Source: Diogma glabrata
Lineage: Eukaryota; Arthropoda; Insecta; Diptera; Cylindrotomidae
DNA: 64,000 bases
Direction: 5' to 3'
NCBI GenBank assembly: GCA_963693315.1
Contig: OY856188.1
Coordinates: 244,385,926-244,449,925 of the forward strand
The notes under the pieces were generated by a model that ran no database searches, was not told the origin of the DNA, and was given only the letters and a program-made list of their open reading frames with translations. Position numbers and translations under genes: made by a program. This document shows positions 31,562 through 42,511 of this stretch, in pieces. How positions within the stretch are numbered: the first letter of the stretch is position 1; the number at the start of each line of letters is the position of its first letter.

Positions 31562-33616
31562 ATGACAGTTACATATACTGCGGAGGTAGCAACGTGTAGA
31601 AAATTTGGATGTTTTTTGAAACTTTTGTACAGATGGCGCGGTAGTATTTACAAATTAGTATGGCTTGATTTGGTTGCATTTTTATTTATTTATTATGCCT
31701 TAAACTTATCGTACCGTTTTGTGTTATCAGAAGAGCATAAAGTAGTTTTTGAATCAGTTGTTACATATTGTTCATCACATAGTACTTTAATTCCAGTATC
31801 ATTTGTGTTGGGTTTTTATGTAACCATTGTTATGACACGATGGTGGAATCAATATACAAATATACCATGGCCGGATTCAATAGCTGTATTTGTTAGTACG
31901 ATAATACATGGACAAGATGAACGAGGTCGAGTTATGAGACGAACAATTATGCGATATGTTTGTTTATGTTTAACAATGGTGCTGAGAAATATTGCACCAC
32001 GTGTAAAGAAACGATTTCCAACGTTAGACCATTTGGTTGAGGCTGGACTACTTGTCGAAAATGAACGTATTATAATGGATAATTTAAATGAAAAGTTTCC
32101 ACCATACTCGAAACATTGGTTACCAATTGTTTGGGCTGCTAGCATTGTAACCCGTGCAAGAAAAGAAGGACGTATTCGTGATGATTTCGGTGTAAAAACA
32201 ATAATTGATGAGCTGAATAAATTTCGTGGTCAATGTGGAGTATTAATGTCTTATGATACAATAAGCATTCCACTAGTTTACACTCAAGTAGTGACGCTAG
32301 CAGTTTATTCGTATTTTTTTTCATCGGTTGTGGGACAACAATGGGTTGAACAAAAAGCCGTACAAAGTTATTGTTTAAGTCCTGTGGGCTTTTATTTTCC
32401 AGTATTTACAACTTTACAATTTTTCTTCTATATGGGATGGTTAAAGGTAGCTGAATCATTGATAAATCCGTTTGGTGAAGATGATGATGATTTTGAAGTG
32501 AATTGGATAGTTGATCGAAACCTACAAGTCTCATATATTATTGTTGATGAAATGCATCAAGATCATCCAGAATTAATAAAAGATCAATACTGGGATGAAG
32601 TTTTCCCACCAGATCTTCCATACACAATAGCATCACAAAAAATTAAAGATGCAATACCGCAACCATCAACAGCAAAAGTTGAAGTAACATTAGCTGGAGC
32701 TGAACTAATGCCAGTTGTACCGTCGAGTTTAAAAATGGAAAATGAAGAGGATTGTGGTATTAACTTCACGGCTGGACGAAACCGACCAACTTCTTCAGGA
32801 AGCGTTCAAACTTTAACTGAAACCAAAATACAAACCGCAAACGTTGCATCGGCATTGAAAAAATTGTTTAATCGTGAAGATATTCAACCTGGACAAACAA
32901 CAGAAACAACATCAAGAATGTCTGGATCAGCTAACTCATTGGGTTTAGCAAAACTACCAGCTTCATCAACAAGAGAAAGTTTTAGAGATATTCGTGTATC
33001 ACGTCTTACATTAATAAATCATGTGCCTGCGGATCAACCAACTAGCTCTTATGCACCAACACCAATGAATCAAGCACCACAATCAGATCCAATTGATATT
33101 CCTAAAAGAGCCCAAAATTATACTTATATGAGAACAAATTCGAGTACAAGTCATATTGCAGATTTCCAACATCATCATGTGATATTTTCTTCTGAAGGTG
33201 TGGAAGAATTATCGGCTTCATCATTCACAGGTGATTCAGTACAACATCCGATTGATTCTGTTGCTCTTCTTAAATCATTTGAAAGTAGTGTATCGAGGAT
33301 AAGTGAAGAAAGATTGCAAAACCCAGGTAATAACAAACTGGGAAATAATTCATCTGCTCAAACCGAACAAGATGATCAGTTTGAAAAATTACGTATAGCT
33401 AGAGAACACGAAAAATTAGAAAGACAAAAATTAAAACTTTCAAGAACCGTTAGTTTGCATCAACAAACGGTTCAACAACAACCAACACAACTGCCAACTG
33501 ATGTCGTTGATACCGGTGTTCTAATAAATCACACAATAGCTGTATTGACAGAAGACATAATAACAGAAAAAGATGAAGAACAGGACCAAAAAGATGAACC
33601 AGATACTCAGTCTTGA
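31562..33616 (+). CDS. Bestrophin, calcium-activated chloride channel, intronless
   Basis: 684 residues in one uninterrupted frame. Bestrophins form pentameric, calcium-activated anion channels of the plasma membrane. Visible features: the N-terminal MTVTYTAEVATCRKFGCFLK signature; TM1 about 34-54; TM2 about 77-96 with GFYVTIVMTRWWNQY, the neck region; RRTIMRYVCLCL; WLPIVWAASIVTRARKEGRI; TM3 about 238-258; TM4 about 280-297; and the acidic calcium clasp NPFGEDDDDFEVN at 302-314, equivalent to residues 296-308 of human BEST1 by my count. The last roughly 310 residues are Ser/Thr/Gln-rich and probably disordered. All core motifs are intact. The lack of introns is unusual for an animal bestrophin and suggests a retrocopy or intron loss, but there is no poly-A tract or flanking duplication. 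Which insect paralogue it matches (Best1-4) cannot be told. Confidence 0.95.
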   Translation: MTVTYTAEVATCRKFGCFLKLLYRWRGSIYKLVWLDLVAFLFIYYALNLSYRFVLSEEHKVVFESVVTYCSSHSTLIPVSFVLGFYVTIVMTRWWNQYTNIPWPDSIAVFVSTIIHGQDERGRVMRRTIMRYVCLCLTMVLRNIAPRVKKRFPTLDHLVEAGLLVENERIIMDNLNEKFPPYSKHWLPIVWAASIVTRARKEGRIRDDFGVKTIIDELNKFRGQCGVLMSYDTISIPLVYTQVVTLAVYSYFFSSVVGQQWVEQKAVQSYCLSPVGFYFPVFTTLQFFFYMGWLKVAESLINPFGEDDDDFEVNWIVDRNLQVSYIIVDEMHQDHPELIKDQYWDEVFPPDLPYTIASQKIKDAIPQPSTAKVEVTLAGAELMPVVPSSLKMENEEDCGINFTAGRNRPTSSGSVQTLTETKIQTANVASALKKLFNREDIQPGQTTETTSRMSGSANSLGLAKLPASSTRESFRDIRVSRLTLINHVPADQPTSSYAPTPMNQAPQSDPIDIPKRAQNYTYMRTNSSTSHIADFQHHHVIFSSEGVEELSASSFTGDSVQHPIDSVALLKSFESSVSRISEERLQNPGNNKLGNNSSAQTEQDDQFEKLRIAREHEKLERQKLKLSRTVSLHQQTVQQQPTQLPTDVVDTGVLINHTIAVLTEDIITEKDEEQDQKDEPDTQS

Positions 33617-33653
33617 TCTGTTTTTAGAGGATAATTAATTTGTTTTTACTATA

Positions 33654-33659
33654 AATAAA
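33654..33659 (+). terminator. Polyadenylation signal of the bestrophin gene
   Basis: AATAAA, 38 bp after the stop codon, followed about 20-40 bp later by T-rich and GT-containing sequence. The transcript would have a very short 3' UTR. Confidence 0.55.
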
Positions 33660-33669
33660 ACTTGTAAAC

Positions 33670-34139
33670 CTTTAAACAAAACTATCTTTATGTATTAAAT
33701 GGTTTTCCGAAAATATTTTTCTCAGCAATTAACTTTAAATAGAAAATATTTAACAAAAATTTCATGTATGTCATTATGTTGTGTCTCCACTTATTATGGT
33801 CATTTTGTAGTTTGTTTTGTTTTTCATATCATCTCCAAAGTTCATGTAAAAAAATTTATCTCAATAAAAAAATTTTATTCAACATATTTAAGATAATTTC
33901 CCATAAAATATTATATGTATATTGTCTGTCTTATGATGATGGTAATACATCATATTTTTATTATTATTCTCTTCTTATGGTGATTGAATTAAGATAATAT
34001 GGTAATAAATTCTATAAGGATGAATAAATAAGATTTTCTAAAGATATTGTTGACATAATATTGAGCACACAGTGTTTCACTGAAAATATCGTTTCAAATA
34101 TTGAGCAAATGAGTATTTAATTCTTTTCTTTCTATTAGT
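33670..34139. other. No gene recognised
   Basis: AT-rich sequence downstream of the bestrophin gene. The short open frames are Phe/Ile/Lys-rich and not supported. Confidence 0.35.
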
Positions 34140-34790
34140 GATAAATAAAACAAAACAAATTCATTAAAGAATAATAAATTGATGTTTAAATTTTCAATGA
34201 TTAAAATGAATAAAATTAAACCAGATTTTTATTTTATTCGAGTTCCATCCTATCTCTCCTCAAAATAATATTCACGAGTTAAAATTTTTATATTTTTAAT
34301 TTCGTTCTTCACTCGTAAGAGTAAAGTTTTATTTTATTGATTTCACCATTATTTTTTTCACTCCTCCGAGTCGATTTTTTATTCCATATGCAAATTCAAT
34401 TGGTTTATTTTGAAAACATACTATAGAAACGACAGGGTAAATGGAACCGTCACATTTCAAATCAAGGATTCAATGTACTGAACCTAAAATACTTTTGATC
34501 AATCCCTTATGGTGACTCTTGACTTTCCTAATAAATTAAATTTGTGTGTTATATGGTGAGATTACAAAACGTTTTTTCTAAAAAATCTTTTTCCCCAAAT
34601 TTTCTGACGCAAAAAAAAAGTCAACCGATAAATTAAATTGTGACAAACTGTTGTAAATGGGCAAATAATAGTTGGGTAATAGTTTGTCGTTTCTTGTATT
34701 ATTTTTCTTTCAGTCGTTCGAATCTTTATTTTTATGGTTTGTCTGTGCAGGGTCAGCTCAGTGAGAAATTAATTTTTTTTATAATCTATG
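34140..34790. repeat. Direct duplication, unit 1
   Basis: Shares ordered blocks with 35885-36690: AAAGAATAATAAATTG, TCAATGAT, CTCAAAATAATATTCACGA, ATTCAATGTAC, TTTTTCCCCAAATTTTCTGA, GACAAACTGTTGTAA and GGGTAATAGTTTGTC. Same strand, period about 1.75 kb. Non-coding. Confidence 0.75.
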
Positions 34791-35884
34791 TGGGTAATAA
34801 CCATGACCATCAGAGCAAATAATTGCTTTGAATACTGCTTCTATTTCTGCTGTTATTCTTATAATGCTTAACCTATGTATATTTTCGAAAGATCATTAGA
34901 TAATGCTGTTTTTGTCCTTATTAGAAGTGCTAAAACGTATAACTTTTCCTAATGAAGTTTCGACTTTGTCGACCTTTGATCGACTTGCAGTGCTTTGAAT
35001 GGGTGAAGCTAAAAGCTAGTTTGGTTAATGGTTTAACGATAAAACTCGCCTTTCTGACAAACCGTTAAGTTTGAGTAAAGAACAAGTAATGAAAGGGGCA
35101 CCATGTTGTGTGAGAAATTATTTAAAGGGAAAAAAGTCATAATAATGCTGTCTAAATATGAATGGTTCTTATACTCCAAAATTATATAAATTACAAGCAT
35201 GAGCGCTAGCAAAGCTTTTTTCTTGAAGCAACTATGTGTCATAAAGTGAAATAATGAATTACCTCATACTCAAAAGTCAAAAAAAAATTTGATGCAACCT
35301 ACCTTGACCAACTTAAAAAAATATTCTAATTTAATTCTATGTTTTTTATATATGTGCAACGGGTCATGAATCACACAATTTTATGGCAGCCAAACGCTGT
35401 CAAACTATCTAACTGTTTTCAAGTTAGTAAACGAATATGGAAATAGACAAAATAAATGCCTTGATCATCTTCGAGTGAGGCGATGAAAACAAGATGATAA
35501 AAATTGACAAACGTGAAGGCCTCATCTCGTGCTAAAGGTTTTTTTAGACAAACAATCTTAGGAGTCTGAGTATCTATCAACATAATTATGAAGCATCCGT
35601 AAACGCAACTTAACTGACACATAACAAGAGATAGGTTGCTCTCCTGATTGCAAAATGATAACAACAACCCGTTCCGTAAGAATAATATCAACAATATAGT
35701 ACATCATCTTCGAACCAAAACATCATATGTACTCATGCAGAACCACAAACAAGGTATTACTTGACGCCTTGATGCCATTCTAGACTTTGCATGTGGAGTC
35801 TGAAAATCTGATAAGTAAAGAAAGAAAAATTTAAATAAAATATTAAAAATATTATTATTATCATTAAAAATAAAAACAAAAGTA
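34791..35884. other. Between the duplication units, no gene recognised
   Basis: Contains two overlapping minus-strand frames (35694-35419 and 35931-35704) with less AT-biased composition around 35440-35790. The predicted peptides match no family I recognise, so no gene is called. Confidence 0.3.
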
Positions 35885-36690
35885 ATTTTAATAAAGAATA
35901 ATAAATTGGTGTTTAAATATTCAATGATCAAAAAGAATAAAATTATAACAGAGATTAAAATTATGTTTTACTCTAGCACTTCTTTCAGTCCTCAAAATAA
36001 TATTCACGAAATATATTTTGTATATTTTTCATATCGTTCTTACAAGTACGTAAGAGGAGTAGATCGAACTGTCACAACAAAGATTCAATGTACCAAATCT
36101 TAAATCCTTTTCATCCATCCCTTATTGTGTTGACTTTCTTAATAAAATATCTGGAAAAAAAATCTGGCATGTTTGGATTAAAACCAGAACAAAAACACCT
36201 AGAACCTATTATCGCCCCTTCTATAAAACACATACCATCTAATCAGCACCATACTGACACGAATTTAACCATTATTAGATCATTTCTATTCTATTATAAA
36301 TTTTTATCGGTTCGCAGATTCTTACGAATAACTCATAGCATAGAACATTACCTGTCCAAATAGTCAAAAAAAAAAGTTTCAGTTATCATGAATCAATATA
36401 TATATTGAACCAATTCATTTGAATTAAAAATTTAAGATAAACTTTTAATGTAATGGTTTGTAAGAGTAAGGTTGCATGGTTTTACTGTTGGCTGGACTAC
36501 CAAACGTTACAAAGTTTTCTAAAACGGTTTTTCCCCAAATTTTCTGACACAAAAGAGAAGTTAACCGAAAAATTATATATTGCGACAAACTGTTGTAAGT
36601 AGGTAAATAATATGTGGGTAATAGTTTGTCAGGTACTATACTATTTTTGTTCTTTTCATTTGAATATTTTGATTTTGGCGACTCAATTTC
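35885..36690. repeat. Direct duplication, unit 2
   Basis: Diverged second copy of 34140-34790, with extra sequence in the middle (about 36150-36490). Ordered shared blocks are listed under unit 1. Confidence 0.75.
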
Positions 36691-36769
36691 CACTTTGACT
36701 TTGACCGATTTGCTGCGATCTTAATTTATGAAAAAAAGGACGAGCAAAAAAAACACGTTGCTTTTTGCT

Positions 36770-36840
36770 ACAATCGTTTAAGAATTAATCATTCCCGCAC
36801 GCAAATCGCGTGCGCCAAGTGATCAATTCCCGCATTAGTC
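36770..36840. repeat. Small GC-rich inverted repeat
   Basis: CGCACGC-AAATC-GCGTGCG near 36797-36815, flanked by two ATTCCCGCA words. It stands out against AT-rich surroundings and resembles the CCGCACGCG core of the palindrome near 23040-23070. Confidence 0.45.
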
Positions 36841-36855
36841 CTGGAATGTCAATAG

Positions 36856-37167
36856 TCAAAAACTCAAGAGTACAAGTGAAATTAATTGATTATTTATTAT
36901 TTTTATTAAATATATATTGATAGAACATTTACTTAAATTATTAAATTGCGCTCCAGTCAAACCTTCATCTAAGGAAATAGAAGAGGAAGAAAAAGTAATC
37001 TCCTTCAACATAGATGATGAACCCGCCTTCACCGTAGAAAGCGTATCATCCTTAACCGTAGATGATGATGCCGTACAAAAAATCTGCTTTTCCAATTTCT
37101 TCTTATTTTCAATTGATGATTCTATGTATCCTTCTGCAAAAGAGTCGATCAATTTTCGTTTTCGCAT
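36856..37167 (-). CDS. Unrecognised serine-rich open frame, possible exon
   Basis: 103 codons beginning MRKRKLIDSFAEGYIESSIE, Ser/Thr-rich in the middle (TLSTVKAGSSSMLKEITFSS) and hydrophobic at the end (SINIYLIKIINNQ). Composition to residue about 80 is less AT-driven than the chance frames nearby, but an overlapping plus-strand frame of similar length exists (36917-37219). No family recognised; could be part of a transposon protein or a host exon, or chance. Confidence 0.2.
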   Translation of the reverse strand: MRKRKLIDSFAEGYIESSIENKKKLEKQIFCTASSSTVKDDTLSTVKAGSSSMLKEITFSSSSISLDEGLTGAQFNNLSKCSINIYLIKIINNQLISLVLLSF

Positions 37168-38364
37168 CCGGGACTCTCACAATCAGATAAGTTTGCTTAT
37201 TTTCTATATGGTTAAGTAACATATTAGTTAATTCTACTATCCCAAAAATAACCACTACCTAGAATAATAAATTATTTACTGCATACACACATTACACTCA
37301 TAATTTTACAATTAGGTACCTTCAATATAAGAAAGTCCATGTCATCAGCGCAGGGATGGTTAAAAAGCCGGCTTTTTTCATTTTGACCTCTCCAGGTGAA
37401 TAAAATCCGGTTTTATCCGGATAATATTAAAAAAGCCGGTTAATTTGTTTTTGTATAAAAAAAGATTTTTTATGTCATATTCGATAAGCACACAGCACCA
37501 TTTATTCATATAGTTTTTTATCCTCTAATAAATTAGATCTTTCTCTAGAGTCTAGATCAGGGTTCTGAATTTTATTGGCTTGCCGAAACAATTTTTGTTC
37601 TAATAATCACTATTTTCGCCTGCCAATCCAATTCAATTATGAAAAAGTACATTTGGCTACAAGAAATGAAAACGTTGCTTTTTCGTGAGTGACACTTTTA
37701 TTCACGAGACGCGTTAGCGTCGACGGAAACAATTTCATGGACGCAAAATCTGTAAATAAAAATTTGTTCCCGCAAAGTTTCTAGTTTTAGAAATTTGCCG
37801 TATTTTCCCAATTGCAGCACAACGCAAAGAAATTCCAGTCTGGCAGCGCAGTTAATATCTGTCAAAGCGAAGACTTAAACCGCATGAAGATCAGATTTTA
37901 TCTGTTTAGAAATATTTTCACGTATTTTTATAAAATATTTATAATCTCTTACGGTATTTGATTTGCACTTAACTGCATACTTTGGCTACGGGTGAGAATT
38001 TTATCTTTGCTTTTAAAATTTTTGAAAAGTGTTTCACCACAACTTAAAAGAGTTGATTTAATAAATCCGTAAGTGCTTTGCCATGTTTGGCAATATCTCT
38101 TGCTACTTTAAAACTTGCGGCGGTAATATTATTAGAAGATTTAGTATATATTTAGTAATTTTATTTGATTGCGTTTCATAAACCTTTTTTGAAATATTCT
38201 TTTGTATAAAATTAAATGGCACATTTACAGCAGTTTTTTTCCGAGAATGCCTCTTTTATTTGAAAAGAAATTTCGGTAATAATATTACTGTTGTATTTGA
38301 TAGTTATTAATTATTATGAGCAAAATATGAAGGTGTTAGAAATAAACCGTCGCTCACAAAAGTT

Positions 38365-38441
38365 TACCTCATAAGAATACATAAGAATTATCTTTGCAGT
38401 CCATCAGAATGCAAAAAATTCTTATGTATTCTTATGAGGTA
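38365..38441. repeat. Perfect 25-bp inverted repeat, 27-bp loop
   Basis: TACCTCATAAGAATACATAA plus GAATT (38365-38389) pairs exactly with 38417-38441. The loop is 38390-38416. It lies directly upstream of the cysteine-rich coding scrap. Confidence 0.9.
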
Positions 38442-38573
38442 CTAAAACCTTTTAAAAATGTTTTCTGTAATTGCAAAAAAGGATGTGATGCATTATGTAA
38501 CTGTCGAAAAGTTGGACTTTTTTGCAACGCAACTTGTAGTGGATGCTCCGGCAAAATCTGTCATAACTCATAA
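38442..38573 (+). pseudogene. Cysteine-rich (CxC-like) protein end, transposon-derived
   Basis: A frame of about 43 codons ends at a stop at 38571-38573 and contains CNCKKGCDALCNCRKVGLFC then NATCSGCSGKICHNS. The spacing CxCKKxC...CxCRKxGLxC...CxxCxGxxCxN resembles the Cys-rich C-termini found in arthropod transposon-associated proteins and more distantly the CXC (tesmin/TSO1) DNA-binding motif. No upstream exon is recognised because the 25-bp inverted repeat lies immediately before it. Confidence 0.55.
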
Positions 38574-39321
38574 TAGTGCTCCGATTTTAGATCAAGAAAA
38601 GGAGGAGATTGACAGTCATTAAAGTTCTCATGAGAATACCATGTTCTAAATATTAATGAAAAAACATTCAAATTTAATGTAGTTAAATTAAAAAAAGAAA
38701 GAAATTTGTCGCCCGTAGTAACTTTTTTTAATGTAATCATAATATTGGGTGGTTTTTAAGGGTTGAGATTAATTTCAAATTTTCAGGAAAATCGATTCAG
38801 GCATTTCAGGCAAATCGATACTGATTCAAAGAATTCAGAGGTTACCTACTATTTTTACCGTCTTTTACTGGACTATCAGTAATATTTAACTTATTACAAA
38901 ATATCTGAAAAAATCTTTTCTTTATTATGATTCCTAAAACGCGAATTTAAAGACAATTTTGGACACAATTTCAGAATGTTTGCCGTGCCAGAAGAATGTT
39001 TGCCGTACCAGACAAATTTTCAAACGTGCCAAGTCTGACACGTGTGCCACGTATTTGCGATCACTGGTCTAGATTATCTATCTTTTTAATTGCATAACAA
39101 TTTAGTTTATTTGAGATTAATTATAAAATGTATCTGTTTGTCATAATCACTTCCTGAGAAATCACAATAAGAAAAAAAACATTTCTTTCATCTTTTGGAT
39201 AATAAAATTGTATGAACTAATTTTATCCGGCTAAAATCCAGGATAAAATGAATTAGCCACCCAGATAAAATACAGTGGATAAAGCCGGTCAGGAGAAATC
39301 GCTGCCATCCCTGCATCAGCG

Positions 39322-39880
39322 TTATTGATAAATAAGAATAGTTGGTTCTTCGTAAACGTTTTAGATTTCTTGGGTCGATACCTTTCGTTTGTCCTCTTCA
39401 AAAATGCAATTAATTTAGAATATTTACTGATATCAGTTTCATTCTTTAAAATCGCATATTGCTTTTTATCATTGAATAACGTGCTCACAGTGTTGCAGGT
39501 TGCAGTTATTCACCCAATTAAGCAAAATAAGCAAGAACAATTGATTCCGATACCTCCTTTTGACGTCACCAAGTCACGAATTTTTCATACGTTTTCTCGT
39601 ATTTTTTCTTGATTTTTCAGAAAGTCAATTGAGTGTTGCCTGGTTTATGGCTGCTTGAATGTCCTCGGGAATCCAGTTTTGGTCATCTGATTCGTTATCT
39701 TTCAGCATTTTCTTGTCACAAAAATTCACAAATGCACAATTTGTTTTCCGTATTTTTTGTTTACAAGTTTCATCTATAGAAACTTGATTTTCACGATAAA
39801 TTAGCAGTTTCAAATCTTGACAAAACTAAACGATTCTAATTAGACGATTGTAGGAAATAGTAATTCTTTAACGATTGTAG
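39322..39880. other. No gene recognised; one possible exon
   Basis: A minus-strand frame at 39813-39625 (62 codons, ending ESDDQNWIPEDIQAAINQAT) has protein-like composition but no recognised family. Opposite-strand frames at 39325-39612 and 39231-39488 look like chance. Confidence 0.25.
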
Positions 39881-40025
39881 GAAAAACGTTGTTCCTAACA
39901 TGCGCGCGAAGGTGATTCCGAACGTCAAGCAGGTACCAAAACTCGCTACGTTCGTTTTGATAACATCCTGCTTATGTTTCGGAATCACCAACTTCGCGCA
40001 CTTGTTAGGAAAATAACTATTTGAT
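39880..40025. repeat. Imperfect inverted repeat, about 43-bp arms
   Basis: CCTAACATGCGCGCGAAGGT then GATTCCGAACGT...AAGCAGG (39893-39932) pairs with CCTGCTTATGTTTCGGAATC then ACCAACTTCGCGCACTTGTTAGG (39967-40009). The middle (ACCAAAACTCGCTACGTTCG then TTTTGA) is itself partly self-complementary. It may be a MITE-like palindrome. Confidence 0.75.
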
Positions 40026-40189
40026 AAAAAAACAGTTATGTCGCACACCCTGAAATAATATAACTGCTACTCCTTTACACTATTCTCATTTTCTCATATT
40101 CGAAAACCAAAAAAAGTTTTGTTTCAAACTAATAACATTGAATGATTTAAAAAACATCTAGTCTAATTTCATGCGAGCAACCTGTTTCA

Positions 40190-41062
40190 AAATCAGTAAA
40201 TCAATACGGACATAGACTGTTGCGGTCTGAGTCAGTATTCGTCGTGATTCCTCTAGGCCCTGACCAACCAAGCTAGTTGAGTCCATCATTAGATATATCG
40301 GACGAGTATGAAGCAACTAACGTGGAAGAACCAGGCATTCAGAACACTCAGAAATACACGGATCCTCCTTTTGGAAAATATGTCGTTCTTTTAAATCGTC
40401 TGTTGTGTGATCTCTATATTCAAAATATAGGTAAAAATCATCTTATTGAACACGTCATCGATGTTGGTGCCGCTCTACCCATCAAGCAAAGACATTACCT
40501 TATATCCACATGCAGTTGAAAAGTTAATGGGTGAAGAGTTGGACCGCATGTAGTCTCTCGATCGAAGAGTCTTCAAGTTCTTGGTCATCACCAGTTGTTC
40601 TAGTTAGAAAACAAGATACGGCTATGTTTAGATTTTCGTAAGGTGAACGTCACGAAAAAACTAGCGTACCCTCTAAACGATTCATTTTGCCAATTCATGA
40701 TGGAACATCATGCTTGCGAAAAAACAGCTTTAACTGTGCTAGGTCGTCCATTAATGCAATTCACTCGCATGCCATTTGGCTTATGTAATGCTCCACGAGC
40801 TATGACTAAACTCATGGATAAAGTAATCCCGTTGAGCTTGAAAACTCAAGTATTTGTTTACATTGACGATTTTTTGATTGTAACGCCAACTTTCAGTTCA
40901 CACCTTTTAACTCTAATGGAAATCACTCAACATTTGAAGCGTGCAGAGCACACAATCAATATCGAAAAAAGCACCATTTTGATCATCATTCGAAACATAT
41001 TATCAGCACGCTCCCATCTTTCACTCCTAAGAACCCAACCCATTCTAGTATCCGTCGGATAA
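40190..41062 (+). pseudogene. Ty3/gypsy protease-RT relic
   Basis: The plus strand reads IGKNHLIEHVIDVGAALPIK (about 40425-40485), then broken frames with EKLMGEELDRM and the LDFRKVNVTKKLAYPL region (about 40630-40675), a deletion, then EKTALTVLGRPLMQFTRMPF, GLCNAPRAMTKLMDKVIPLS and TQVFVYIDDFLIVTPTF. These are gypsy RT blocks, with YIDD at the catalytic site. The segment between AYPL and KTALTV, normally about 30 residues holding the first catalytic Asp block, is shortened. Frameshifts and stops make it inactive. No integrase follows; the integrase relic at 30130 is a different copy because it lies upstream in the same orientation. Confidence 0.85.
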
Positions 41063-41148
41063 GTCCATAGCATGTCACGCATAGCGTAAACGCTCTGAGA
41101 ATTTATCTAGTCAACACTCAATCGTTGATCATCTACTCATTCATTTCT

Positions 41149-42511
41149 CTAATTATTGTAACATATATGTTCAATATGTTCATCAAAGCAAAGACGAGAA
41201 TCAAAAATTATTCCAAGCTCCTCAATAGTATTGACTTTTTTCAAGTATACCAGACCAATCGTGTAATCAAAAGTAATATTCTGAGCTTTTCTTGAAAAAA
41301 AGATCGACAAACATTTATCAAGGTTTAGCTGAAGAAAATTGTTGTTGCACCATTTTTGGATATTAATCAAATCGTATTGTAACTTTAGACAATCGCTTAA
41401 TGCTCTGATACACGTAAACAATTTAATGTAATCAGCATATAAAAGAAAATCGCACTGAATTATATCCGATATATCATTTATAAATAATAAGGCTAAAAGA
41501 GGACTCAAAATTGAACCTTGTAGAACACCAGATGAAAGCTAAATGATTGTCAAAGTATGGCCATTGAACCTTACAAATTGTTTGCGATTACTTAAACATG
41601 AAACAAATTATATCTGTAAATCATTAGAAAAGCCAAAGAAGTTTAGCAAAGAAGATAATATATTAAACCGCAACTTGTCAAAAGCCTTAGAAAAATCCGT
41701 GTATAAATACAATCAACCTGCACATTGTTATCCACTGTGTCAAAAACATATTCCGAGAATTCGAGTAAATTGGAAATAGTAGATCTGTTTCGGAAAAAGC
41801 CAGCTTTGCATTGATTTTACTTTTAACCTTCGCAAAGGTATTCTTAATAGAAATTGGTCTATAATTTGATATGTCTACATTGTTACCTTGACTTTTGAAT
41901 ATAATATTGGCGGTATAAAAGATTCCAACCATTTCGTTGGAAATATAGATTGTTGAAGTGATGAACTAAACAGAATGGACAGAGGCTTAGCTAAAGAGAA
42001 TTTAAGATTTTTATGAAATAATTATTGAAAAGATCTGGACCAGCTTCTTTATTATTATACAGTTTTAATATTACATTTAAGACTTCATCGACTGTAACTA
42101 TAGTCAAGCAACGAGAAAAATTAATGATAAGGTTAGATTGCGGCAAAGTCTTATTAGTTACATACACAGATTTAAAATACTCGGCAAACAATTCACAAAT
42201 CTCTTAAGGTAAATTTGTTTTCATTTCACCCAGGTACATTGAAGACACATTATGTTATAATCCCAAATTAACTTCGGATTTCTTATAACATTATTTTCCA
42301 TCTGTAACGTATAAACTTGAAAACAGTTTTTTAATTCTACTTTAACTTGAGATCTAATTAAAGAGTACAAATGAAAATCACAAGGATTACTATAAATTTT
42401 GAATTTTAATCTGCATTTTTCTTTCTGCTTAATTAGATTTATTAATAGTGAAGAAAACCAGATAGGATACTTTCTGATTGCCAACATTGGAGCTGACTTG
42501 TAAGGTTCCAA
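41149..42511 (-). pseudogene. Non-LTR reverse transcriptase fragments
   Basis: From upstream to downstream on the minus strand: 42511-42221 (palm lead-in, RKYPIWFSSLLINLIKQKEK), 42191-41991 (EAGPDLFNNYFIKIL, the region before RT block 1), 41932-41687 (NYRPISIKNTFAKV), and 41508-41149 (SPLLALLFINDISDII, then FLLYADYIKLFTCI, with YADD reduced to YADY; CNNNFLQLNLDKC). Frameshifts separate the pieces. Inactive because the catalytic second Asp is lost. Confidence 0.8.

Larger units (their letters stand above)
37558..39066. mobile_element. hAT-like element with perfect target duplication (inner, nested)
   Basis: Begins CAGGGTTCTGAATT and ends GCGATCACTG, so the ends share only a CAG-type inverted core, but the octamer GTCTAGAT is repeated exactly on both sides (37550-37557 and 39067-39074). 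It contains a cysteine-rich coding scrap (38442-38573) and a perfect 25-bp inverted repeat (38365-38441). No complete transposase. Insertion happened after the outer element arrived. Confidence 0.75.
37351..39313. mobile_element. hAT-like element with perfect target duplication (outer)
   Basis: Ends CAGGGATGG (37351) and CCATCCCTG (39305-39313) are perfect 9-bp inverted repeats. The 8 bases CATCAGCG flank both sides (37343-37350 and 39314-39321). Subterminal regions are rich in CCGG/TTATCCGG words (37360-37440 and 39225-39290). Apart from these ends it consists largely of the nested element at 37558-39066. No transposase of its own is visible, so it is non-autonomous. Confidence 0.9.

Noticed and set aside
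31849..32145. Minus-strand frame inside the bestrophin gene
   Set aside because: Antisense shadow of a strongly conserved coding region.
35419..35931. Overlapping minus-strand frames between the duplication units as a gene
   Set aside because: No recognisable domain in any frame and no splice signals linking them; listed only as unexplained sequence.
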